Positions 35,260-43,221 of a DNA stretch of 64,000 bases are shown here, piece after piece (positions within the stretch are counted from its first letter, which is position 1; each line of letters begins with the position of its first letter). The stretch covers positions 124,001 to 188,000 of the forward strand of contig NZ_BNJJ01000012.1 of the NCBI RefSeq assembly GCF_016587435.1, written 5' to 3'. The notes under the pieces are model-generated. The model did not search any database and was not told the DNA's origin. It worked only from the letters and a program-made list of their open reading frames with translations. The position numbers were made by a program, and so were the translations under genes. Source of the stretch: Dictyobacter formicarum. Lineage in GTDB: Bacteria; Chloroflexota; Ktedonobacteria; Ktedonobacterales; Ktedonobacteraceae.

Positions 35260-35419
35260 ATGTCCGGACATGCACTAAAAATGTTGTCATGATAACATTT
35301 TTAGACAACGAACCATAGCAAGACAAATAAGGGTTATAAAACAATACGATTCGACACAGTTCCAGCTGAGTTCGTTCAACGTTGAACTTAGTATAACATC
35401 CAAAAAACGCATCTGTCAA
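35260..35419 (-). promoter_or_regulatory. Promoter and palindromic operators of the sugar-utilisation operon
   Basis: On the minus strand TTGACA (35419-35414), an 18-base spacer and TATACT (35395-35390) form a near-consensus promoter. Three bases downstream lies the perfect palindrome GTTCAACGTTGAAC (35374-35387) with a central CG, the classic form of a LacI-family operator, placed over the start site. Two more inverted repeats lie in the long leader: CTAAAAATGTT with AACATTTTTAG (35275-35304) and ATGTCCGGACAT (35260-35271). The divergent LacI gene is the natural repressor. Confidence 0.8.
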
Positions 35420-35499
35420 GGATCTAAAGTGGCAAATTTATCGACAGAATAGAGGTACTCAATAAAGCACAGAACGCTTAAAACAAAAAAGCAAGCAAG

Positions 35500-35529
35500 T
35501 TGACATAGAGGAAATGAAAATGCTACTAT
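35500..35529 (+). promoter_or_regulatory. Candidate promoter of the LacI gene
   Basis: TTGACA (35500-35505), 18-base spacer, TACTAT (35524-35529), 50 bases before the GTG start. Confidence 0.5.
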
Positions 35530-35578
35530 CATTATAACAAAGCTATAGTAGAGTAAGAGAAAGAATAAAGAAGCAACC

Positions 35579-36622
35579 GTGACAGTACATTTGAAAGACA
35601 TTGCGGCTTATACTGGTGTTTCTATTAAGACCGTCTCCAATGTCGTAAACGGCAACTATGAGCACGTGGGACCGGAGACACGGGCGCTGGTATTGGATGC
35701 CATCAAAAAAATGAATTATAAGCCGAATAGCGCAGCCCGCCATCTGCGTAAAGCGCAGGTTAGCGTACTAGCCTACGCATTCCCCGATCTTACCAACCCT
35801 TACTTCGCCGATATCGGTAACGCCATCGCCACCGAAGCCGCCAGGCTCAACTATACTGTTCTCCTGGATTATACTTTTTCTGAACGCGACAAAGAGCTCA
35901 ATATACTGACAGGCATGAGCCCACATCTCATCGATGGATTAATCCTGGATTCACACGCACTGGATGTAGAAGACATACGCCAGATCAAATCCAGCGGCCC
36001 AATTGTGCTGCTAGGGGAAAGGCTCTTCGGCGCCCCATTTGATCATGTGCTCATCGACAATACAGCTGCCGCTTATAGCGCGACCAGGCATCTGATCGAG
36101 GCAGGTAAACGTAAAATCGCCGCCATCGGTGTACAGAAAGCACGCAGTGAAGCTCCATCGCTACGTTTACAGGGTTTTATGCAGGCCCTGACAGAAGCTA
36201 ATCTGCCAATAGATAGCTCACTTTTAATGGACGGCGGACTCTGGCACCGGGCCGATGGTGCCTCTGCCATGCAAGAATTGCTCAAGCGCAAGCGCGAAGA
36301 TTGGCCTGATGCCATCTTCTGCTTCAACGACCTGATGGCCCTGGGAGCAATCTCCGTGCTAGGAGCCGCCGGGTACCGCATCCCAGAGGATATCGCCATC
36401 ATCGGTATCGATGACATCGAAGATGGCCGCTATGCCAATCCAGCACTCAGCACGATCGAGCCAGACAAACAAGAGATGGCCCGCATTGCCGTACAGATGC
36501 TGATTGAGCGTATTAAGGGCCAGCGCACACAACCGCCAGAATCAATCTATGTACCATTTCGCCTGCACGCGCGCACCAGCACCCTTGGTCGACAAGCAGC
36601 AAGCAAAGACTATAACAGCTAA
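35579..36622 (+). CDS. LacI family transcriptional regulator
   Basis: 347 residues, read from a GTG. The N-terminal helix-turn-helix and hinge are complete: LKDIAAYTGVSIKTVSNVVN followed by GYKPNSAARHLRK-type hinge residues (NYKPNSAARHLRKAQ). The rest is the periplasmic-binding-like sugar sensor domain (FPDLTNPYFADIGNAIATEA, DDIEDGRYANPALSTI). It diverges from the ABC/GH2/GH43 operon, whose promoter carries a LacI-style palindrome; it most likely represses that operon until the sugar is present. Confidence 0.93.
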   Translation: MTVHLKDIAAYTGVSIKTVSNVVNGNYEHVGPETRALVLDAIKKMNYKPNSAARHLRKAQVSVLAYAFPDLTNPYFADIGNAIATEAARLNYTVLLDYTFSERDKELNILTGMSPHLIDGLILDSHALDVEDIRQIKSSGPIVLLGERLFGAPFDHVLIDNTAAAYSATRHLIEAGKRKIAAIGVQKARSEAPSLRLQGFMQALTEANLPIDSSLLMDGGLWHRADGASAMQELLKRKREDWPDAIFCFNDLMALGAISVLGAAGYRIPEDIAIIGIDDIEDGRYANPALSTIEPDKQEMARIAVQMLIERIKGQRTQPPESIYVPFRLHARTSTLGRQAASKDYNS

Positions 36623-36648
36623 CCTCTCAGGACAATCCGGAACATCGG

Positions 36649-37791
36649 CTAATTTGTTCTGGGCGAAATAAGAAAGACGCAGTGCCCGGTATGCGTTTGA
36701 GCGCTACATTCAACCTCACGGATATCCCACTGCTGCTCTTGTTTCACCAGACGCAGCATAAGGTCAAACGAATATTGCCATGGCATACACAAAGGCTGCT
36801 CAGCACCCATCACGCTATAAACAAAAATGTTGCTATAGAACACAAAGATAAAGGAGCCATTGCCAAAGCGCTTCCATTCAGTCAGCTTTTCGCCGCGCCT
36901 GTTATCAATTTCGTTCGTCAAGATAGTAAGCAGGGTACGCATAGTGCGATCGGCGCCAATAACCTTAGGAATCTGCTGCATAAGAAAGAGAAAGATGGCT
37001 TTTTGCAAGGTATCAGCTTCAACTTGCCCGGCCCAGCGATACACCTGTTGCAGAGGCTGCATGGGTGCTGAAAACATCACCGCCCGCATCAGCAATGCAA
37101 AATATTGCGGAGGAATCGTAGATTGATCGACAGCAGGCGGCCACTGTTCTTCTTTACAAAATTGCGCCAGACCAACATCGGTCAACAAATAATTCCATTG
37201 CTCGGGAGGTATCACCTGCTTCGCCGCCTTCAACTCCAGATGCAAATGCGAAGAAAACGATCGTTTAGAACGGGCCACGCGTATTTTAAAACCAAGCTTC
37301 GGCAACAACTCTAGAACCATTGTATGCTCCGCTGTCTTCAACGGTATCTGTGCTGACGGCAGAAACTGCCAGATGCGCTTTAGAATCAGACTATTCGGCG
37401 GCGAAATACAATGCATAGTACTTGAAATCGTGTCCTCAGCCGACAAAACCAGGCCATCGGGAAGATAAATAGAGGCCAGCGGCATAACAGGAATCTCTTG
37501 CTGTAACTCCATAGTCAAACGTTGTAGAAAACGTGAGAAAATAGGACTTGTCGTCTCCTCCTGTTGACCTAGCAAGATTAGTCGCGGAACGAAACGCTCT
37601 TTCAAAAAACGACCGAAAGCCTGATAGGGGGTGGAGGTAACAATCGCTCGTAGACCTGCCAAAGTAAGAAGGCGAGCCAGATATTGGGAACGAACCTCGT
37701 CTGAATCTATGATTAAAAGAACGTGTTCACGTGCTTTTTTCAAAACTTTAGCAGAATCAACCGAAGGTGGCTCACCTGGTGCAAACGCCAT
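36649..37791 (-). CDS. Hypothetical protein with degenerate receiver-like domain
   Basis: 380 residues. Residues 22-115 resemble a response-regulator receiver: HVLLIIDSDEVRSQYLARLL then LAGLRAIVTSTPYQAFGRFL. The strand that should hold the phospho-accepting Asp reads LILLGQQEE, so it has none; a pseudo-receiver is likely. The remainder (120-380) contains SKRSFSSHLHLELKAAKQVI and MRAVMFSAPMQPLQQVYRWA, mostly helical, with no match I recognise. It converges with the LacI gene. Sensing or scaffold function is possible but not shown. Confidence 0.65.
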   Translation of the reverse strand: MAFAPGEPPSVDSAKVLKKAREHVLLIIDSDEVRSQYLARLLTLAGLRAIVTSTPYQAFGRFLKERFVPRLILLGQQEETTSPIFSRFLQRLTMELQQEIPVMPLASIYLPDGLVLSAEDTISSTMHCISPPNSLILKRIWQFLPSAQIPLKTAEHTMVLELLPKLGFKIRVARSKRSFSSHLHLELKAAKQVIPPEQWNYLLTDVGLAQFCKEEQWPPAVDQSTIPPQYFALLMRAVMFSAPMQPLQQVYRWAGQVEADTLQKAIFLFLMQQIPKVIGADRTMRTLLTILTNEIDNRRGEKLTEWKRFGNGSFIFVFYSNIFVYSVMGAEQPLCMPWQYSFDLMLRLVKQEQQWDIREVECSAQTHTGHCVFLISPRTN

Positions 37792-37950
37792 ATACTAAGA
37801 TTTGCCCTTTCTCATTGAACTAAAACAGATTACACATTTGCGCGAATTTAAAATAGGAGAATAAAGACATAACGAGTGTATCTTCTTTGTGCATAAAAGT
37901 CAATATTTATATTATCAAACGAAAAAAGTAAAGAAATTCAAACCAGGGCC

Positions 37951-38005
37951 TTGATTTTTTCTATTGCTGCGCCTATAATTAATTGACTGAATAATTAATT
38001 ATAGG
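37951..38005 (+). promoter_or_regulatory. Promoter with -10 inside a 13-bp-arm palindrome, upstream of the PEP-synthase-like gene
   Basis: TTGATT (37951-37956), 17-base spacer, TATAAT (37974-37979). The -10 lies inside CCTATAATTAATT (37972-37984), which pairs with AATTAATTATAGG (37993-38005). The arrangement suggests an operator or a cruciform-prone start. Confidence 0.65.
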
Positions 38006-38023
38006 CCAGGAAGAAGGATGATT

Positions 38024-40798
38024 ATGAGTTCATATCAACCACCATCACCTCAGAGTCGAGGGAATGCATCAGCGGTTCTCTTTTTTGAAGAGATTGGTTC
38101 CGCGCAACTGCCACAAGTTGGTGGTAAGGGAGCCAATTTAGGAGAACTTACGCATGCTGGCTTGCCGGTCCCTCCTGGTTTTTGTATCACGACTGAAGCT
38201 TATATCCATGCAGCCGAACGTGCTAATGTAGCTGCACTGCTGGCAGAACTGGCCGGTACAGCAGGGCAGGCGCGTTCCACAGAGATTGCTGCTACTATCC
38301 GAGAGCGTTTGCACGGGGTGGCTTTACCACTAGAACTCGCTGATGCCGTGCGTACTGCATATCTTGCTCTCGGGAATGGTCGACCCACTCCTGTTGCGGT
38401 GCGCTCCTCGGCCACAGCGGAGGATCTCCCCTTCGCCAGCTTCGCGGGACAACAGGATACCTACCTCAACATTGTCGGTGAAGAAGCGTTGCTTGATGCT
38501 ATACGGCGGTGCTGGGCATCCCTGTGGACCGAACGCGCGGTAAATTATCGCATAAAGAATCAGATTGATCCCGCCAGTGTTAGTTTATCCGTTGTCGTAC
38601 AACGGATGATCGAAGTAGAAGTGGCAGGGGTGCTCTTTACCGCCAATCCCCTGACAGGCAAGCGACGCCAGGCAGTCATCGATGCCAGCCCTGGACTGGG
38701 TGAGGCGGTAGTATCAGGAGCGGTCAATCCAGATCACTTTGTGGTCAATACGCAAAGTGGAGAGATCGTCGAGCGGCGACTGGGAAACAAGCGCGTTGTT
38801 ATTCAAGCCCTGCCAGATGGGGGCACGCAACGCATTGAGCGTGAAGATCAGAGCAAGTATGCCTGCCTGACAGATGAACAGATACGGACGCTGGCCCGCT
38901 TAGGAGCACAGGTAGAAGCCCACTATCACGCGCCGCAAGATACAGAATGGGCCATCGATACGTCGGGGAAATGCTGGCTGACCCAGGCACGACCGATTAC
39001 CACCCTCTATCCTCTGCCCGTCAGTGCTCCAGTATCAGATGAGGTCTTGCGGATCTACCTGTCACTAAATGTGGCTCAAGGAGTCTATCAGCCCCTGACC
39101 CCGATGGGTATGTCTGTCTTTCGACTGTTTGCCTCCTCGATAGCAAAACTGGCAGGCTTCAATCCAGGAGAGAGCGGACCAGGCTTCCTCATTGAAGCGG
39201 GCATGCGCCTCTTCTTAGATATAACAGAGGCTATCCGTAATCCTTTGGGGCGCCGCGTGATTGGAAAAGCGCTGCCATTTGGTGAGGCACGCTCGGCCGT
39301 CATGGTGCAGGCACTGGAGTCGGATCACCGCTTGCAGGTCAAAGCTGCTGGACGCTGGGGATTTGTATGGAGGGCCGCCTCTTTTATTACGCGTCTCCAG
39401 CTCCCCCGCTACCTGCTCCAGGCTATCTTTCGCCCCCAGGCCACACACAAACGCGTGCTTGGAATAAAAAGTCGAATCGAACAACAGCTAACGCTTCCTC
39501 CTCATGCCAGTTTACACGAACGCCTGGACCTGATTGAGCGCTTTGGCAGAACTCAGGCCTTTCGCACCGTTGGATCAGTGGTCCCGGTCCTGGCTGCTGG
39601 TTTTCTCTGCCTGGCGCTCGCGGCGAAACTCCTGGGCTCCCTGGCCAGCGCAGACGAGCGACAGACCGTGCTGCGCAGCCTGCCATTTAATCCAACTACT
39701 GAAATGGATCTGGCCCTCTGGAGCATTGCGCAAAAGATAGCAGCGGATCGAGAAGCCGCAACCTATATGATTGAACACTCCCCTGCAGAGTTAGCGCAAG
39801 CATATCAGCAGCGCAGCCTGCCACGTATTGTACAGGACAACCTGACCAGCTTTTTACAATCCTATGGGCATCGTGGGGTAGCGGAGATCGATATGGGGCT
39901 GCCCCGCTGGTCAGATGATCCCACCCATATCCTGGGAGTGCTGAACAACTATCTACGCTTGAAAGATGCCAGCATGGCTCCAGATGTCCAATTTGCACGT
40001 GGAGCACAACAGGCCGAAGCAATGATACATACGTTAGCCAGGCGTGCCGGAAAACAGGGTTGGTGGCGTGGCTGGCTGGTGAACATCTGTCTACAACGCA
40101 CACGGGCCCTGTTAGGAATGCGCGAGATGCCCAAGTTCTACCTCGTCTGGATTCTGGCTCGCATGCGTAACCTGCTGCGTCCAATTGGAGAAGAACTGGC
40201 CGCCACCAGGCGTCTGGAACAAAGAGATGACATCTTCTTCCTCACTTTTGCCGAGGTGCGTAGCGCCCTGGCTGGAACGGATATGCGTGCCCTGGTGCAG
40301 TCGCGGCGCACCACCTACGAGCAGGAGATGCGCCGTCGCTCTATCCCACGAATTCTACTCTCCGATGGCTCCGAGCCAACAGTTCTAGCGGGGGAAGAAG
40401 AAACGGCCAGCACCTTGCGTGGCACGCCTGCCTCCGCTGGCAGGATCAAAGCAAAGGCTCGTGTAATCTTTGATCCTGTTGGTGCTCACCTGGAGCCGGG
40501 CGAGATCCTGGTCGCCCCTTCGACCGATCCCGGATGGACTCCACTCTTCCTGACGGCGGGCGGCCTGGTAATGGAGATGGGAGGATCTATCTCTCATGGC
40601 GCAGTGGTCGCGCGTGAGTATGGCATACCAGCAGTGGTCGGAGTCGCAGGAGCAACCGAACACATCCAGAATGGACAACTAATCCAGGTGGATGGTTCGG
40701 CTGGCAGCGTTGTATTGCTAGAAGAGAAGATTGATACCGCTTCCAATCCTACAGCAACCAACGTACCTGATGCCGTCGCTGATATAGAAAACATATAA
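38024..40798 (+). CDS. PEP synthase/rifampicin phosphotransferase-like enzyme
   Basis: ATG at 38024 is chosen because AAGAAGG lies six bases before it; the ATG at 38018 touches that site. 924 residues. An ATP-grasp (PPDK N-terminal) domain covers about 10-320 (LPQVGGKGANLGELTHAGLP, SSATAEDLPFASFAGQQDT). A long central helical part follows. The C-terminal swivelling domain carries the phospho-histidine in MGGSISHGAVVAREYGIPAV, preceded by PSTDPGWTPLFLTAGG. The PEP-pyruvate binding TIM barrel of true PEP synthases is not evident, so the layout is nearer to rifampicin phosphotransferase, which transfers beta-phosphate of ATP to a drug. The actual acceptor is unknown. Confidence 0.82.
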   Translation: MSSYQPPSPQSRGNASAVLFFEEIGSAQLPQVGGKGANLGELTHAGLPVPPGFCITTEAYIHAAERANVAALLAELAGTAGQARSTEIAATIRERLHGVALPLELADAVRTAYLALGNGRPTPVAVRSSATAEDLPFASFAGQQDTYLNIVGEEALLDAIRRCWASLWTERAVNYRIKNQIDPASVSLSVVVQRMIEVEVAGVLFTANPLTGKRRQAVIDASPGLGEAVVSGAVNPDHFVVNTQSGEIVERRLGNKRVVIQALPDGGTQRIEREDQSKYACLTDEQIRTLARLGAQVEAHYHAPQDTEWAIDTSGKCWLTQARPITTLYPLPVSAPVSDEVLRIYLSLNVAQGVYQPLTPMGMSVFRLFASSIAKLAGFNPGESGPGFLIEAGMRLFLDITEAIRNPLGRRVIGKALPFGEARSAVMVQALESDHRLQVKAAGRWGFVWRAASFITRLQLPRYLLQAIFRPQATHKRVLGIKSRIEQQLTLPPHASLHERLDLIERFGRTQAFRTVGSVVPVLAAGFLCLALAAKLLGSLASADERQTVLRSLPFNPTTEMDLALWSIAQKIAADREAATYMIEHSPAELAQAYQQRSLPRIVQDNLTSFLQSYGHRGVAEIDMGLPRWSDDPTHILGVLNNYLRLKDASMAPDVQFARGAQQAEAMIHTLARRAGKQGWWRGWLVNICLQRTRALLGMREMPKFYLVWILARMRNLLRPIGEELAATRRLEQRDDIFFLTFAEVRSALAGTDMRALVQSRRTTYEQEMRRRSIPRILLSDGSEPTVLAGEEETASTLRGTPASAGRIKAKARVIFDPVGAHLEPGEILVAPSTDPGWTPLFLTAGGLVMEMGGSISHGAVVAREYGIPAVVGVAGATEHIQNGQLIQVDGSAGSVVLLEEKIDTASNPTATNVPDAVADIENI

Positions 40799-40985
40799 AG
40801 GCAAAAACACAGAAAAAACTTTATTGCCTTTTTGTGGTTCGGGTGCATTCGCTGGGAATCTGTCCCAAAAAGGATAATTCAACCCTCTTTCTTTGTAGTA
40901 ATCATAGGGAATAGTCATGATAATAAATTTCAAAGAAAAAGGATTGATGATATGGCGAAAGCAAATAGAGCCAACGAGGAAATGA

Positions 40986-41849
40986 ATGGAAGAGACATTT
41001 GAAACCTACCGTTCCTACCTGTTTTCTATTGCCTACCGTATGCTCGGCAGTGCGATGGATGCCGAGGATATGGTGCAGGAGACGTATATACGTTATCAGA
41101 GCGCGTCGCCGCAAACCATTCACTCGCTCAAAGCTTATCTCACCACCATTATCACGCGCCTATGTATGGATCAGCTCGATCTAGCGCGCAGGAAGCGTGA
41201 GCTATACGTAGGGCCCTGGCTACCAGAACCGATCCTCACCGACACAACCGCTGAAGAAGCCGATCCAGAAAAGCACGTCGAGATAGAAGAATCGATCTCG
41301 CTGGCGTTTCTGGTCCTGTTAGAGCAGCTCCAGCCATTCGAGCGGGCAGTTTTCCTCTTGCGCGAAGTCTTCGATTACGAGTTTGCCGAAATTGCCACCA
41401 TGCTCGGGAAGAGCGAAGCAGCCTGTCGCCGCTCGTTCAGCCGGGCAAAGCCCCATCTGCGTAAGCATCGGCCACGCTTCACCGCCTCGCGTCAGACGCA
41501 GCAACAACTGCTGGATAGCTATGTCCAGGCGGTTGAGACCGGGGAGATGGATACCCTGATGAGCTTACTCTCAGAGGACGTGGTCCTGTGGACGGATAGT
41601 GGTGGAAAACTCAAGACAGCCGCGTTTCGTCCGATTAATGGACGAGATGCAGTCGCACGTTTTAGCATAGGCACGAGGCGCTTCCGGCCGCAAAACTACT
41701 ATACCGAGAAGGCTGAAATCAACGGGCAGCCAGCGCTGCTAATATACTCTGGAGACCGTGTATTCTCCGTTTTAACCATTGAGGTGGAGGATAGACACAT
41801 TCGAGCCGTCCGCATTATTGCCAACCCGGAAAAGCTGGCACGGGTTTAA
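40986..41849 (+). CDS. ECF sigma factor, SigJ-like with C-terminal SnoaL-type domain
   Basis: 287 residues. Region 2 reads TYRSYLFSIAYRMLGSAMDA then EDMVQETYIRY; region 4 reads FERAVFLLREVFDYEFAEIA followed by MLGKSEAACRRSFSRAKPHL. Residues 175-287 form an NTF2/SnoaL-like domain (LLDSYVQAVETGEMDTLMSL, FRPINGRDAVARF), the hallmark of SigJ/ECF41. These sigma factors are regulated by their own C-terminal domain. ECF41 genes are normally next to a COE gene such as an oxidoreductase; here an MDR oxidoreductase lies convergent to it. Confidence 0.9.
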   Translation: MEETFETYRSYLFSIAYRMLGSAMDAEDMVQETYIRYQSASPQTIHSLKAYLTTIITRLCMDQLDLARRKRELYVGPWLPEPILTDTTAEEADPEKHVEIEESISLAFLVLLEQLQPFERAVFLLREVFDYEFAEIATMLGKSEAACRRSFSRAKPHLRKHRPRFTASRQTQQQLLDSYVQAVETGEMDTLMSLLSEDVVLWTDSGGKLKTAAFRPINGRDAVARFSIGTRRFRPQNYYTEKAEINGQPALLIYSGDRVFSVLTIEVEDRHIRAVRIIANPEKLARV

Positions 41850-41859
41850 ACAAAGATGC

Positions 41860-41925
41860 GTTGTGATTATGATGTGCAGAAAATGTGTGATATATCACAC
41901 ATTTTCTGCACATCATAATCACAAC
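41860..41925. terminator. 66-bp perfect palindrome between converging genes
   Basis: The stretch 41860-41925 is its own exact reverse complement, 33 bp each side of 41892/41893, with no loop. It lies between the stops of the ECF sigma gene (41849) and the oxidoreductase gene (41927). It can terminate both, but the length far exceeds what termination needs. Confidence 0.85.
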
Positions 41926-41926
41926 A

Positions 41927-42859
41927 TTAATCTTTTACGCGCAGGACAATTTTACCACGTGTGTGTCCTTTTGCTCCTTGCTCATAAGCCTGGCGAGCCT
42001 GGGAGAGAGGAAATACCGTATCTATAACCGGCCTGATCTTTCCTGCGTCGATCAATTCACCAATCTGATGTAATTGCAGGCGATTGGGCTCAACGATAAA
42101 CCAGACGGAGCGCACACCATGCGCCTTCGCTTCTTCAACCGAGGGAGGATTGGCCACAGAAATAAGCACACCGCCTTTTTTAAGGACCTGCCAGGAACGA
42201 TCCAGCGTATCGCCACCGACCATATCGAGCACCATATCTACCTCCTGTATAGCATCTTCAAAGCGTATGCGGGTATAGTCGATAACCTCATTAACGCCCA
42301 GGTCGTATAAAAAGTTCTCATTGCGCTCCGAACTTGTCCCGATCACATATGCTCCTGTCCAATGCGCCAGCTGCACCGCAAACACGCCGACGCCACCAGC
42401 GGCTCCATGGATCAACAACTTCTGGCCCGCCATCAGAGATCCGTGTTCAAATAGGGCCTGCCAGACCGTCAATGCCGTCAGGGGCACTGCCGCCGCCTGA
42501 ACATAATCCAGCAAAAGCGGCTTTTGAGTCAGCTCATCAGGTAAAGCGAGCATATATTCCGCCGCGGAACCGTCGCGATCAAAGGCCGTAAGGCCATAGA
42601 CTGCAGTCCCTACGTTGGGTTCACTGACCCCAGCACCAACTGCCTCCACCACACCCGTCACGTCGTGTCCCGGGATCGGCAACGGACGGCTGACACCTTT
42701 GCTGGTTACATAGGTCTCATCCCATGTTAATTCTGGCGCGATAACTCCTGCCGCATAAACCCGTACCAATACTTCACCCGGTCCCGGCTGTGGTTGGGGG
42801 ATATCTTCATAAACAAGATGCTCTGGACCACCACGACCATGAATACGAACCGCTTTCAT
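41927..42859 (-). CDS. NADP-dependent MDR oxidoreductase (quinone-reductase type)
   Basis: Start at 42859 (MKAVRIHGRGGPEHLVYED) with AAAGGAG seven bases upstream; the longer frame has none. 310 residues. The MDR fold is clear: GPGEVLVRVYAAGV, HDVTGVVEAVGAGV, and the Rossmann motif HGAAGGVGVFAVQLAHWTGA. The catalytic zinc cysteines of alcohol dehydrogenases are missing, as in quinone oxidoreductases (zeta-crystallin group). It likely reduces enones or quinones with NADPH. A common partner of SigJ-type sigma factors, it may be under control of the neighbouring one. Confidence 0.88.
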   Translation of the reverse strand: MKAVRIHGRGGPEHLVYEDIPQPQPGPGEVLVRVYAAGVIAPELTWDETYVTSKGVSRPLPIPGHDVTGVVEAVGAGVSEPNVGTAVYGLTAFDRDGSAAEYMLALPDELTQKPLLLDYVQAAAVPLTALTVWQALFEHGSLMAGQKLLIHGAAGGVGVFAVQLAHWTGAYVIGTSSERNENFLYDLGVNEVIDYTRIRFEDAIQEVDMVLDMVGGDTLDRSWQVLKKGGVLISVANPPSVEEAKAHGVRSVWFIVEPNRLQLHQIGELIDAGKIRPVIDTVFPLSQARQAYEQGAKGHTRGKIVLRVKD

Positions 42860-43221
42860 TGCATTGCTCCTTTCGTCGCAGTATATTTTCCATAAAGTTG
42901 ACCTGATACATATCAATGTGGATCTTAAGGCTGGCAACCAGAGCGGTTGACGACGTCTTTTCTAAATACCTCACGCAGTAAGGCCCTCAATAGTAACCCT
43001 GGAAAAGAAGAGGTGAAGAATACAGTAGACTTTTTTGGCTGCCTGTAGTACGCTAACCAAAAGCCCTATTACAGGTCCCACCTCATCCAAATAACTGTAG
43101 AATATGATAAAGTTTACAACAAAGCAGAGAACATCCTGAAGCAAAATATAATAAGGTTTACAGGTCATAGAACAGCAATGTCCGTAATCAGGACAGATAT
43201 TCTTTGTAGAGATGAGTATAT

